A stretch of DNA of 64,000 nucleotides from Przewalskia tangutica (Eukaryota > Streptophyta > Magnoliopsida > Solanales > Solanaceae), in the NCBI GenBank assembly GCA_029844215.1, contig CM056731.1, positions 79,566,992-79,630,991 on the forward strand, read 5' to 3'. Below, piece after piece: positions 10,711 to 22,790 of this stretch; the first letter of the stretch is position 1; each line of letters opens with the position of its first letter. The notes below the pieces were generated by a model. The model did not search any database, was not told the origin of the DNA, and saw only the letters and a list, made by a program, of their open reading frames with translations. The translations under genes and the position numbers were made by a program.

Positions 10711-11618
10711 TGTTATACCCCGTAGTTCTGGCCATGCGTATGAGAGCGTACGAAAGGGATTAAGACTTAAAATTTTAGAAGGATAGGTTGTCGTATTGTT
10801 TCGGACGAGTTTTTAGTCAACTTTGAGGCGGGTTATGACCCGTTACATTGAGAGTTCCTAGGTGTTTCTAAGGCCTAGTGCGCAGTTCGTTGAGTCTAGT
10901 TTCCAACGCAACCAACCGTTCGTCGATAGGACATCGGAGTAGAAAGTTATGGAAGTTACAAGTTCGCGCGCAGGGGCGTAAAAGTGTTTGATGCCCGAGC
11001 GCTGGCGCGCGCGCCAGACACCGAGTGTTCGCTGAAGTTGCAGTACGGGCGCTGGAAGCAGGGCCGCGGCGCCGGAAAGTTCTGGGAGTCGGCAGAAGTT
11101 TCAGCGCCGCGGCGCCGGTTGCAGGGCTGTGGCGGGTTCTGCGAGGGTGAGTGGAAAAATCTGAACTGTTTTGTTTTAAAAAAGGTCATGGGAGGGTGAC
11201 AAGTGTCCCCCCCCCCCCATCTGATTTTGCATGTACTACTTATTGACCAAGTCTTGAAGACTTGGTCATTCTTCAAGTTCTTCTCTCTCTCTAAAGATAA
11301 AAGCTCTTCCTTCTCTCTAGAAAATCAAGAGGAAATCAAAGCTTGAGAAAAATCTGAAAAGTGTGGCAAGAAGGAAACTTATTTGCAAGCTTGTAGGAGT
11401 TATTGTGGTGGTGTTTTTGGAAAGGAGGCTAGCATATTCGTTGGAATAATTTGGCTAAAGCTCTAAGGTAACAATTCTTCTCTTGTAGCTAGTTTGTGGT
11501 ATTGCATGTGAAGAAGAAAGATCTAGTAGTGGTAAATATTGCTCTTAGATAAATTGCATGTAAGAAATATGGTTTGGATATGAAATAATTGGTTAAGAAG
11601 GTTATGTAAGCATGTTGT
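10711..11618 (+). repeat. E4 5' LTR, first part
   Basis: Starts TGTTATACCCCGTAGTTCTGG, a sub-family with GGCCATGCGTATGAGAGCG near the start. It is GC-rich at 10970-11140, with the opening frames seen there also present in the 3' LTR; they match no known protein. A poly-C run follows at about 11205-11219. Interrupted by the solo LTR E5. Confidence 0.92.
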
Positions 11619-13433
11619 TGTTATACCCCGTAGTTCCAGGGCATGTATACGAAGACGTACGTACGAGAATACGGCATTAAAATTGGAAAGGAAGAAAGAT
11701 GTGATTTTTCGACGGAAAAGTTTCCGGATTTTGTGAAGGAAAAAGGTTCGTTAATGGGAATTGGATTCCCAGATTTGGTATTCGGACTTTTTGGGATATT
11801 TGAGAATTATGGAATTTTATTTCCGGAATTGGTCACGTAGGGCCCGAGGGAGGAATTTACGGTTGTAGGGCCCACTTTATTTTCGAAATTTGTGGCATTA
11901 CGGATATTTTCGGAAGATGAAATATTTTGGACGAGTAGGAGGGCGACACATGGCACCCCATGTGGCCCTATGGCCGAAAGTTAGGGGGGCCTTGGACGTT
12001 TTTTGAGACATGTGGCTAGCCACATGTCTCATTGTTGTGGTGGACACTTGTCTCAAAGTTGTGGTGGACATTTGGTTGGAAGAACCCACACACACTTGTC
12101 CCTAATCCTCACCATACACTTGCTTTGATCTTGACCATTGATTTCTCTATAAATACCCCTTGAGTGCAAGACTAATTTCATCCACACTTGAGATAGTTTC
12201 TTAGGCAAAATATACTCCCTCCCTTTTGTAGTTCTCGTCCAAACACATCCCCCCTTTTGGGTAGAAAATTCCTTCAAGTGTTGTTATTATCCCAAATACC
12301 TTAGCCTAAATCCCTTGTAGTATTCCAAGTTATCCCAACATAAGAGCCCGGAAATACTACTTTATTCCTTTAGTCGCAAAATGAAACCCTAGGAAAAATC
12401 TTCATAGTTGGTTGAAGTGTTAAGAGAAGTTGTTTAGAAACTTCTAAAGGGTTGCTTGGAGCCGGTTGGAGCGTAAGGAAGTGGAGCTAAACGTTGCTCA
12501 GGATCGACTTATAATCTTGGATAATTTTGGGCTTATCGAGGTAATGATCTTTGTCCCCCTATTGTAATTGGATATTACATATTGTAGTAGTTTAGAATTG
12601 AGTATAAGATATATTGGAAGGATATCTAAAAAGAATTGAATCAGATTTACATCTGATTTGTATTCTGAGACTTGTAGTATTATTGTGAGGCAGAATTATA
12701 CACGTCCGGTTAGACGTATAATCCCCTTGGAGTTGTTGGTTCGGTAGCGGGCCTTGATAGGGGAGGAGATTTATGTGGTTACGGGAGGGGAGGTGCTGCC
12801 GAATTTTTCGTAGAATATGGAACCGTGTATTTAGAAATGTTCTACGAAGGGATCTAGAAGTTAATAGACGTTTTTTTTGGCCATTATAGGTTGAAGTACT
12901 ACGAGTAGCGTATTCTACTTGAAGGGTGGAAAAGGCTAGCAGGGTTATAGTACGTTGGAGCATTTTGCTAATTGTCGATAATCGTCGCGAGGTATGTGAA
13001 CCTCTTCCTATCCTTTCTAGCATGATTATTGTGAAATATATATAGTGCGGTAGACGCACGTGTGTTTAAAGGAATTTGATTTTCCTTTTGTGTCCTTGAC
13101 TTGATTCCAAAGTTAAGTGACTTGTTATGAAATATTAAGGACTTGAATTATGTTAAAAAGTTGTAAAACCTCATTCATGAGTAATGGGTGTGTGGTCTTT
13201 TAAAGAATAAAGTTATCTTGATTTCGAAAATAAGAATAGTTGTCCTTGGTTGGTTTAAAACATAAAGTGTTATAATAGCTTTATGGGAAGTTATTTATAA
13301 CGACTTTATGGAAACAAAAGAATGGTTTATCATTGGTTTTAAAATAATAACTTGACATTTTAAAAGTTGGAGGTTGGTTTCCTTAAAAGATATGATTTAA
13401 AGATTAAGAGACTGATTTTTGGAAGTAAAGAGA

Positions 13434-16400
13434 TGTTATACCCCGTATTTCCAGAGTATGTACGTGAGCGCGTACGTATTATAATTTGAGCCTTAAAGTT
13501 GGCTAGTTTCGAAATTTGTACACAAGTGCCGAAAAGAATCGTTTTCCGACGAAACGTTTCCACAGCTTTCGTAGGGAAAATTCCGGCTATGTCATTAATT
13601 ATTTTTGCGGATTTTTCCGAGAGACGAAACATTTTGGACCAACGAGAGGGCGACACTTGTCACCCTCTAATTGGAAGGAGTGGGCGGCATTTTGGACGAA
13701 AATGGTGAGTGGGGTTAGGTAGGATATTTTGTGCAAGTTGTTGTGGTAGATGGATAAGGTGCACTTGGCTTAAATCTAGCCCTACACTTGCACCACACTT
13801 GTCTTCATCTGGCCATTGGTTGGCCTTCACTTGACCTATAAATACCCCTCTAAGTTGATGAACTTCTTCATCCTAAATTGTTCTAAGTGTTAAAAATCCT
13901 CCCCCCCTCTTAGCTTGAGCTTTTCGTCCCTCTCCCCCCCCCTCCTAGTTGAGCTTGGCCGAGAGCCACCACACCCTCCCCTCATGAAGCCTTGCCAGGG
14001 TACCCCTAGCCTAGTTGTTTTTCGTATAATACCCCTTGTTGTGGTATAGAAATACTTTCCTAGTATTGTTGTTATGTCCAAATACCTTGGCCCAAATACC
14101 TTGTAGTATTCCCAAGGTTACACTTATACAAACGCCCAAATACTATTATACTTCCTTTAGCCACTAAACGAAACCCTAAGGAAAACCTTCATAGTCAGTT
14201 GAAGTGTTAAGTAGAAGTTGCGTAGAACTTCAAGGGTTGTTTGGAGCAAATTGAGCACTTGAGGTGAGCTAAACCTTGCTCGGGATCGACATATAAACTC
14301 GGATAATTTTGGGCTTACTGAGGTAAACATTCTTGACCTTCATTGTAATTGGAAATTTCATGTTGTAGGAGTATATAGTTAAAGTATACTATATATTGAA
14401 TTGAACATAGTATGCGGCAATGTCTTTGACTTAAGCTCGAATAATACTTACAGAATGTCTTGCGACTTAAGCTGAATTTAAATAAGAGAATCGAATCGTA
14501 ATTACATAGATCAGACATGAAGAGGCTTGTGTAGTATTCTTGTGAGTAGAATTGTACACGCCCGGTTAGGCGCTGAACCCCCTCGGTTGGCTTGGTAGCC
14601 TCGTTAGAGGAGAGATTTACGCTGTTGCGGGGAGGTCATCGAATTTTCTGTAGAATATGGAACGATGAGATCTAGATGTTAATAAGCGCCTTGTGGCCTT
14701 ATAGGTTGAAGTACTACGTGTGGTGCGATCTACGTGGCTTAAGGAGTAGCCGACGGTTTGAGGTACTTGGAGCATTTTGCTTTTAGTCGATAATCGTCGC
14801 GAGGTATGTGAACCTCTTCCTATCTTTCTAGCATGATATGTGTATAACTATGTAGTACGGTGACGCATACGTGTTAAATGTATTTGATTGGTTTAAAACA
14901 TAAAGGTTATAACGGCTTTATGGGAAGTTGGTTATAACGACTTTATGTAGATAAGAAAAAGCTTTGTGATTGTAAAAAGGTAACTGATTTGACTTATAAC
15001 TAACTTGATGTGTGATAATAAAGAACTTGAAGTCTTTCATTAAGAAACCCTTTTTGAAAGAAGAGTAATACTTGGTTTTGAGAACTTAAGAGTTATACTA
15101 GCTTTATGGGAAGTTAGGTATAACGTCTAAAAGAGATAAAAAGAACGGCTATTTGATCTTAGAAGTTAAGAGACTTGATCTTATAAGATAAGAGACTTAA
15201 CTTGATTAAATTGTTTTGAAAGTTGTAAGATGTGTGAAACCTCATTCGTAAGTAATGAGTACTTGGTTTTTGAAAGGAATAATGTTTTACTGATTTCGGA
15301 AATCAGAATGTGTATCGACAAACCACTGCAGCGTTAATAAAGGAAAATGTATTGAATAATTAAGTATTATTAAAACCGGTAGAAACCTCCATCCGCATAG
15401 AAGCTAAGATGAGACAAAATGATATTACATTTTCTAGATCATGGTCGCTTAATAAGATTGATTATGAACAAGAATAACCTACTACTTTATGGCATATGTT
15501 ACTCAATTGTTTTAAAAGAGATCAAGACATTGAACTACGAAACCTTTCTAAAAAGAGACTTGTAATTGAAATTAGGCAAACTGGAACTTTAGGGAAAAGA
15601 AAGGCATTGTGTTGTCTTAAAATGGTTTAAAACATAAAGTGTTATAACGACTTTGTGGGAAGTTGGTTATAACGACCTTATGAAAACAAAAGAAAGGTTT
15701 TATCATTGATTTTAATATGGTGGCTTGGCTTTAAAAAGAAAAGTGTTTTGGTCTAAAAAGAAGGCATGGTGTTGCCTTAATTTGGTTTACTTAAAAGATA
15801 TAAGTCACTTTATTTTTTTATATACTACTGTATCGGGTGACTTTTATAAAAGGAATAGATCTCTTTAAAAGGAATTTAACGAACGTAGTACTTTAGGTTA
15901 AAACCGGACCTTGGCATAAAATGAAAGTACTTTGAGTTGTGAAACTTGCTGTGCTTGTCGTGATAGCCTTTGTTGTGCAAGAATTGTGTTTCTATACTAC
16001 CGCCTCGATAGAGGGTCGGTTGACTTGTTGAGAACTTACTTGACGCGTGCAGCGGTGGCAAGAAATTCCACGCACGTTCGCTGATTGTGTTACTTTTGCT
16101 AATCGCTTTGGACATACTGACACGATGCGTAGCGCACGCGTATGCTTCCATTTTGATCTCGCTTTATTGTTTCCTTTGGGCATATCGACCGACGCGTAGC
16201 GCGGTATGTTTCCATTTGGAATCCGCTTTATTGTTTCCTTTGGGGCATATCGACACGATGCGAGCGCACGGGTATGTTTCCATTTGGAATCTTTGCTTTA
16301 TTGTTTCCTGGGCATATCGACACGATGCGTAGCGCACGTATGTTTCCATTTGGAATCTTTGTCTTATTGTTTCCTTTTGACATACCGACACGATGCGTAG

Positions 16401-17015
16401 CGCGGGTATGCTCCCATTGGATTCTTGTCTTGTTGATATCATATCATAGATCGCCATGCGGTGAAGGAATTCCACGCACGAGTGATGATTTGGAGGCGAG
16501 TCCCCGACTTTATATATTTGTTTATATGTCAGTATCTTGTAGTTTGTTATCATACATGTCTCCCGCTTATATAGATCGCTATGATTTCATTTCTGATTTT
16601 ACGATTCACATACTTGGTACTGTTATCGACCTCCTTGGGGCCGCGTTCATGCCGCAGTAAGTACATCGTTGTCGATCCCCGCTTAGGATCACCTTTCAAC
16701 GTATTGGAAGCTCCGTTCCTTGGAGGCTTATCTTTTGTATGTGTTCCCGAGTTGTAGGTCCTTGTACATTCGGGGTATGGGCCCTGTCCGTCATAGTTGT
16801 TGTAAATCTTAGAGGTGCAGAGTAATCTTTTGTGTGGTTGTAAAAAGGATTAAACTGCTCGTGGTTTGTATATATTTATCGCCAAGGCAACTGCTTTAGT
16901 TGCTGCTTATTTATTATATCTCTCATTTCATGTTCATGTTTTATTTCCGATTTTCTACGATGTTGTATCACCAGGGTGCGGGGTAGGCACGACCACGCCC
17001 GGATCGGTCGTGACA
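13434..17015 (+). repeat. E6 5' LTR
   Basis: TGTTATACCCCG to TCGGTCGTGACA. TATA box 13837-13844, conserved stem-loop block 15342-15434, array of about 67-bp units 16121-16440 (CACGATGCGTAGCGCACG starts). The GC-rich end (16500-17015) shows many small losses relative to the E5 and E4 LTRs. No coding function is supported. Confidence 0.94.
16121..16440 (+). repeat. 67-bp tandem array in E6 5' LTR, five copies
   Basis: Units begin near 16121, 16187, 16254, 16321 and 16389 with CACGATGCGTAGCGCACG and contain TTCCATTTGGAATC and TTTATTGTTTCC. The matching array in the 3' LTR starts at 21879, and reverse arrays of the same family lie at about 46450-46720 and 55491-55745. Confidence 0.9.
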
Positions 17016-17019
17016 AAAG

Positions 17020-17031
17020 TGGTATCAGAGC
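17020..17031 (+). other. E6 primer-binding site (initiator tRNA-Met)
   Basis: TGGTATCAGAGC four bases after the 5' LTR, complementary to the 3' end of plant initiator tRNA-Met. It primes minus-strand synthesis and fixes the 5' LTR end at 17015. Confidence 0.93.
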
Positions 17032-17222
17032 AGTTAGTCCTCGGAAAGTGTCTACAGACCGTGTCTAGTAGAGTCTTGATTATCGATGTGTTGTGCACCA
17101 CATCTATAATCAGGAGGCTGCAGGACATTTAGGATTGGTTTCTATTCTTCTCATTCTGAGATCGTGCCTTAGAGCGGTGTGATAAGATTGGACCCCTCTG
17201 ACATACTTCGTTTTTACCAGTT
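17032..17222 (+). other. E6 untranslated leader
   Basis: About 190 bp between PBS and gag. The same leader (TTGATTATCGATGTGTTGTG and following) is found in E7 (29400-29490) and, reversed, in E10 (54720-54890) and E12 (61640-61810). It probably carries RNA packaging signals, but none can be shown by reading. Confidence 0.6.
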
Positions 17223-18400
17223 ATGCCTCCGCGTAAGGCAACCCGGGCCCAGAAGGGCAAGGCAGCAGAGGGAGCTGTGAGTAGAGCAGCGGCAGTCTCT
17301 ACAGAGACCACAGTACCTGAGCCTCCAGTCCCACAGTCTGGAGCAGAGGAGATGGGTTACAGAGAGATGGCCCAGTTACTGGCCAGGATCGTGGCCAGAC
17401 ATGAGGATAGACTGGATGCAGCAGTTCCAGCCCCAGTAGCACCCGTAGTTCACCCCCGAGCAGACAGTTTGAGATTACGGGATTTTCTGAGATGTAACCC
17501 TCCAGAGTTTTATGGGTCGAGGCCTGAGGATGATCCGCAGGAGTTCATCCGGCGATTCTGGATCACGAGAGTGATCAAGGCATCGAGACCGAGTCGGCCC
17601 TAGGTTCGCATCGGCCGCGTGATACCGCAATGATCGGGTTTGATTCGTGGAGCTGTCCCGGGAGAGCATGCACTTCCACTTTATGGGACGAGTTCTCAAA
17701 GGCCTTTCTTGCACACTTTGCCTCCGCAGATGAGGAGGGCTCGCCGACAGATTTTTGGTGTTGCGTAATCCGGGCACGGGTTCGGAGTACAATGTGGAGT
17801 TCGACTCATTGGCCAGACGTCCCCGCATTAGTAGCTAGTATGGAGGATCGAGTGCACCGATATGTTACGGTGGCTCGATGATTACCTAGCAGAGAGTTGT
17901 TGGTGTAGCTCTTCACCGGCATGGACATTGCCCGCATGCAGCTTATGCACTGGAGGTGAGGAGCGAGAAATCGACGGAATGACCAAGGTCGCAGAAGAGG
18001 CGAGCAAAGCAGGTCCTTTGGTGACTTTCGAGGCGGACCGCCTCGGCAGACTAGTTATGCGCCTCCGCCAAGATGCAGTGGTCCTCCACAATCTTGAGCA
18101 TCCAGAGTATTCAGGAGCGGTCGTGGCTCGAGGTTCAAATTTTCGAGAGCGGGGTGTTAGCGGTGAAGCCACCCTACTCGCAGGATCACTGTGGTAGACT
18201 CCACAGGGGAGTGTCATGCTAGTCCGGGAGTTTGTTTTACATGCGGCAAGCAGGCCATTTTGGGAGAAACTGTCCACTGTGGTAGCACTGGTAGGATAGC
18301 CTGCATCACGAGATCGGGCGGGTTCTTCACCTTCCACGGCTAGGCAGATGTTCATACACCTGGCGGGCCACGGAGAGGTCGCGGTGGAAGTTCCTAGCTT
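17223..18400 (+). pseudogene. E6 gag, frameshifted
   Basis: Begins MPPRKATRAQKGKAAEG, basic as in related plant Gag proteins. The first frame continues to LRDFLRCNPPEFYG and DPQEFIRRFW (near 17470-17565). A second frame then gives LWDEFSKAFLAHF (about 17676-17714) and a third YNVEFDSLARR (about 17789-17820), both typical of the gag capsid domain. The zinc knuckle starts CFTCGK at 18233 but loses one base before its His, so CX2CX4HX4C is broken. The product would form the capsid around element RNA. At least three frameshifts make it non-functional as read, though some may be base-calling errors. Confidence 0.88.
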
Positions 18401-19184
18401 TAGCGGTCCTCCAACCGCCTACTTCGGTATATCCTTAACCATCTAGAGTTTTGTATGTTATGATAATGTGTTAAGTGTTATGTTCGGATAGCCTTGTGCT
18501 AAAATGTGACTTAGAAACATGCTTAGTGAAAAAGGGAAAGCCTGGGGGTGAGAAATGATGAACCTATTTATATTACAGTTGAGACCTTAGATGTAAGGCC
18601 GTCTTGAGTACAAGTTTTTGCAAGTGATCCTTGTCGGAGTGCATTTTATGCCTAGAATGTATTGTGTGATAAGTCCCTGGGTAGTGTGAAATGGAAGTGG
18701 TAGCTTTCATGACCTGTAGAGGTAAGATTGTCGGATCGGAAACAAGAGCTTGACGCGTTAAGTGGGTCGTGGGCCATGCCGCGCCAACCCGCGGCTGCTT
18801 TGGGGTTGGGTCAGCCGGGTGGTCCCGCCGTGGTAGGGTCACGAGGGTGCTAGGCCCAAGTTTAGATGACCATCGTATGATTTTGTGGATATGTTCGACC
18901 AGAATCGGTTCGTGAAGGCCGGGAATGACCTTAGAGGAAAGTGAAGCTAGTAAGATGACCATTGAGGTTGTGACTCCAAAGTGTTGGGAACTGAAGCGAT
19001 GACAGGAGTGTGGAACGTATACTAGAAGAGTTCAAGTGTTCGAGGAGGGCACGACGAGTAAGGAGGGAAGAGAACGTGTGTTATTACGTGGCCAGGTGTG
19101 GCTTTGACAACTTGTTGAAGGAACTTCTTCGTTATCTGTTTCGAGAAGGAACATTCGGGACGAATGTTTCTAAGGAGGGGAGAA
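18400..19184 (+). other. E6 post-gag block and polypurine tract
   Basis: About 785 bp without pol. It shares sequence with E7 (30030-30480), E10 (reverse, 49800-50250) and E12 (reverse, about 60700-61100), for example GGGTCACGAGGGTGCTAGGC. The minus strand has an open frame of 129 codons at 18573-18962 (separate entry). It ends with the AACATTCG/CGAATGTT hairpin and AAGGAGGGGAGAA. Confidence 0.75.
18573..18962 (-). CDS. Candidate antisense ORF in E6 post-gag block (hypothetical)
   Basis: An open frame of 129 codons antisense to gag, starting MVILLASLSSKVIPGLH and containing VEHIHKIIRWSSK. E10 (plus strand, about 49818-49972) keeps the same frame for about 50 codons: VILLASIFLKAIPGLHDP and VEHIHKLIRWSSK, then a stop. 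I recognise no domain. Antisense ORFs between pol and the 3' LTR are known in the Tat lineage of plant Ty3/gypsy elements, but those are a different clade. Chance openness of a conserved DNA block is equally possible. Confidence 0.3.
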   Translation of the reverse strand: MVILLASLSSKVIPGLHEPILVEHIHKIIRWSSKLGPSTLVTLPRRDHPADPTPKQPRVGAAWPTTHLTRQALVSDPTILPLQVMKATTSISHYPGTYHTIHSRHKMHSDKDHLQKLVLKTALHLRSQL

Positions 19185-22100
19185 TGTTATACCCCGTATT
19201 TCCAGAGTATGTACGTGAGCGCGTACGTATTATAATTTGAGCCTTAAAGTTGGCTAGTTTCGAAATTTGTACACAAGTGCCGAAAAGAGTCGTTTTCCGA
19301 CGAAACGTTTCCACAGCTTTCGTAGGGAAAATTCCGGCTATGTCATTAATTATTTTTGCGGATTTTTCCGAGAGACGAAACATTTTGGACCAACGAGAGG
19401 GCGACACTTGTCACCCTCTAATTGGAAGGAGTGGGCGACATTTTGGACGAAAATGGTGAGTGGGGTTAGGTAGGATATTTTGTGCAAGTTGTTGTGGTAG
19501 ATGGATAAGGTGCACTTGGCTTAAATCTAGCCCTACACTTGCACCACACTTGTCTTCATCTTGGCCATTGGTTGGCCTTCACTTGACCTATAAATACCCC
19601 TCTAAGTTGATGAACTTCTTCATCCTAAATTGTTCTAAGTGTTAAAAATCCTCCCCCCCTCTTAGCTTGAGCTTTTCGTCCCTCTCCCCCCCCTCCTAGT
19701 TGAGCTTGCCGAGAGCCACCACACCTCCCTTGTGAAGCCTTGGCCGAGGGGTACCCACTAGCGTAGTTGTTTTTCGTATAATACCCTTGTTGTGGTATAG
19801 AAATACTTTCCTAGTATTGTTGTTATGTCCAAATACCTTGCCCAAATACCTTGTAGTATTCCCAAGGTTACACTTATACAAACGCCCAAATACTATTATA
19901 CTTCCTTTAGCCACTAAACGAAACCCTACGGAAAACCTTCATAGTCGGTTGAAGTGTTAAGTAGAAGTTGCGAGAACTTCTAAGGGTTGTTTGGAGCAAA
20001 TTGGAGCACTCGGAGTAGGAGATAAACCTTGCTCAGGATCGACATATAAACTCGGATAATTTTGGGCTTACCGAGGTAAACATTCTTGACCTTCTGTTGT
20101 AATTGGAAATTTCATGTTGTAGGAGTATATAGTTAAAGTATACTATATATTGAATTGAACATACCGTATGCAATGTCTTTGACTTAAGCTCGAATAATAC
20201 TTACAGCAATGTCTTGCGACGTAATCCAGAATTTAAATAAGAGAATCGAATCAGAATTACATGGGATCAGACATGAGGCTTGTAGTATTACTGTGAGTAG
20301 AATTGTACACGTCAGGTTAGGCGTGCAAACCCCCGGTTGGCTTGGTAGCGGCCTCGTTAGAGGAGGAGATTTACTGTTGCGGGGAGGTGTCGCGAATTTT
20401 CGTAGAATATGGAACGATGAGATCTAGATGTTAATAAGCGCCTTGTGGCCTTATAGGTTGAAGTACTACGTGTGGTGCGATCTACGTGGCTTGGCGAGTA
20501 GCCGACGGTTTGAGGTACTTGGAGCGCTTTTGCTTTTAGTCGATAATCGTCGCGAGGTATGTGAACCTCTTCCTATCTTTCTAGCATGATATGTGTATAA
20601 CTATGTAGTACGGTAGACGCATACGTGTTAAATGTATTTGATTGGTTTAAAACATAAAGGGTTATAACGGCTTTATGGGAAGTTGGTTATATGACTTTAT
20701 GTAGATAAGAAAAAGCTTTGTGATTGTAAAAGGTAAGCGATTTGACTTATAACTAACTTGATGTGTGATAATAAAGAACTTGAAGTCTTTCATTAAGAAA
20801 CCCTTTTTGAAAGAAGAGTAATACTTGGTTTTGAGAACTTAAGAGTTATACTAGCTTTATGGGAAGTTAGGTATAACGTCTAAAAGAGATAAAAAGAAAC
20901 GCTTATTTGATCTTAGAAGTTAAGAGACTTGATCTTATAAGATAAGAGACTTAACTTGATTAAATTGTTTTGAAAGTTGTAAGATGTGTGAAACCTCATT
21001 CGTGAGTAATGAGTACTTGGTTTTGAAAGGAATAATGTTTCTTGATTTGAAATCGAATGTGTATCGACAAACCACTGCAGCGTTAATAAAGGAAAATGTA
21101 TTGAATAATTAAGTATTATTAAAACCAGTAGAAACCTCCATCTGCATAGAAGCTAAGATGAGACAAAATGATATTACATTTTCTAGATCATGGCTGCTTA
21201 ATAAGATTGATTATGAACAAGAATAACCTACTCGCCTATGGCATATGTTACTCAATTGTTTTAAAAGAGATCAAGACATTGAACTATGAAACCTTTCTAA
21301 AAAGAGACTTGTGTAATTGAAATTAGGCAAACTGGAACTTTAGGGAAAAGAAAGGCATTGTGTTGTCTTAAAATGGTTTAAAACATAAAGTGTTATAACA
21401 GCTTTGTGGGAAGTTGGTTATAACGACCTTATGAAAACAAAAGAAAGGTTTTATCATTGATTTTAATATGGTGGCTTGGCTTTAAAAAAGAAAAGTGTTT
21501 TGGTCTAAAAAGAAGGCATGGTGTTGCCTTAATTTGGTTTACTTAAAAGATATAAGTCACTTTATTTTTTTTATATACTACGGGTATCGGGTGACTTTTA
21601 TAAAAGGAATAGATCTCTTTAAAAAGGAATTTAACGAACGTAGTACTTTAGGGTTAAAACCCGGACCTTGGCATAAAATGAAAGTACTTTGAGTTGTGAA
21701 ACTTGCCTATGCTTGTCGTGATAGCCTTTGTTGTGCAAGAATTGTGTTTCTATACTACCGCGCCTCGATAGAGGTCGGTTGACTTGTTGAGAACTTACTT
21801 GACGCGTCAAGTGACGAAGAAATTCCACGCACGCGTCGCTGATTGTGTTACTTTTGCTAATCGCTTTGGACATACCGACACGATGCGTAGCGCACGTATG
21901 CTTCCATTTTGATCTCGCTTTATTGTTTCCCTTTGGGCATCTCGACACGATCGCGAGCGCACGGGTATGTTTCCATTTGGAATCCGCTTTATTGTTTCCG
22001 CTGGGGCATATCGACACGATGCGTGGCGCACGGGTATGTTTCCATTTGGAATCCGCTTTATTGTTTCCTGTGGGCATATCGACACGATCGTAGCGCACGG

Positions 22101-22790
22101 GTATGTTTCCATTTGGAATCTGTCTTATTGTTTCTTTTGGACATCTCGACACGATGCGTAGCGCACGTATGCTCCCATTTGGATTGTTGTCTTGTTGATA
22201 TCATATCATGCATCGCGGTGAGAAGGAATTCCACCGCACAGTGATGATTTGGAGGCGTGAGTCACGACTTTATATATTTGTTTATATGTTGTATCGTAGT
22301 TTGGTTATCATACATGTCTCTGCTTTATATAGATTGCTATGATTTCATTTACTGATTTTTCGATTTCACATACTGGTACTGTTATCGACCTCCTTGGGGC
22401 TGCGTCACGCCGCAGTAAGTACATCGTCGTCGATCCTCGCTTAGGATCACCTTTCAGCGTATTGGGAAGCTCCGTTCCTTGAGGCTTATCTTTTGTATGT
22501 GTTCCCCGAGTTGTAGGTCCTTGTACATCTGTGGTATGGCGGGCCCCGTCCGTCATAGTTGTTGTAAATCTTAGAGTGCAGAGTAATCTTGTGGCGGTGG
22601 TTGTAAAAAGGATTAAACTGCTCGTGGTTTGTATATATTTACGCCAAGGCAACTGTTTTAGTTGCTTTGTTTATTTATTATATCTCTCATTTCATGTTCA
22701 TGTTTTATTTCCGCTGATTTTCTCTGATGTTGTATCACTAGGGTGCCCGGGGTAAGGCACCAGTCACGGGCCCGGGATCGGGTCGTGACA
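19185..22790 (+). repeat. E6 3' LTR
   Basis: Same order as the 5' LTR: TATA box 19589-19596, stem-loop block 21091-21183, array of about 67-bp units at 21879-22200. It ends GGGCCCGGGATCGGGTCGTGACA-like with the fuller form of the terminus, whereas the 5' LTR end has lost several bases at the same place. Confidence 0.94.

Larger units (their letters stand above)
13434..22790 (+). mobile_element. E6: complete gag-only non-autonomous LTR retrotransposon
   Basis: Bounded by AGAGA at 13429-13433 and 22791-22795. 5' LTR 13434-17015 and 3' LTR 19185-22790 (3.58 and 3.61 kb), PBS at 17020, degenerate gag 17223-18400, non-coding block to 19184. The internal region is only 2.17 kb and contains no protease, RT or integrase. 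This is the layout of TR-GAG or LARD-type elements that depend on enzymes from relatives. The LTRs are nearly identical for the first 2.4 kb, so insertion is recent. It is the best-defined element in the window. Confidence 0.96.

Noticed and set aside
12592..13059. 155-codon minus-strand open frame in E5
   Set aside because: It lies in LTR sequence, includes the hairpin at 12695-12722, and the frame is not kept in related LTRs.
16087..16660. Overlapping open frames on both strands in the E6 5' LTR
   Set aside because: Products of the 67-bp array; similar frames appear in every copy of the array (21631-22244, 46371-46826, 55411-55768) with different sequences.
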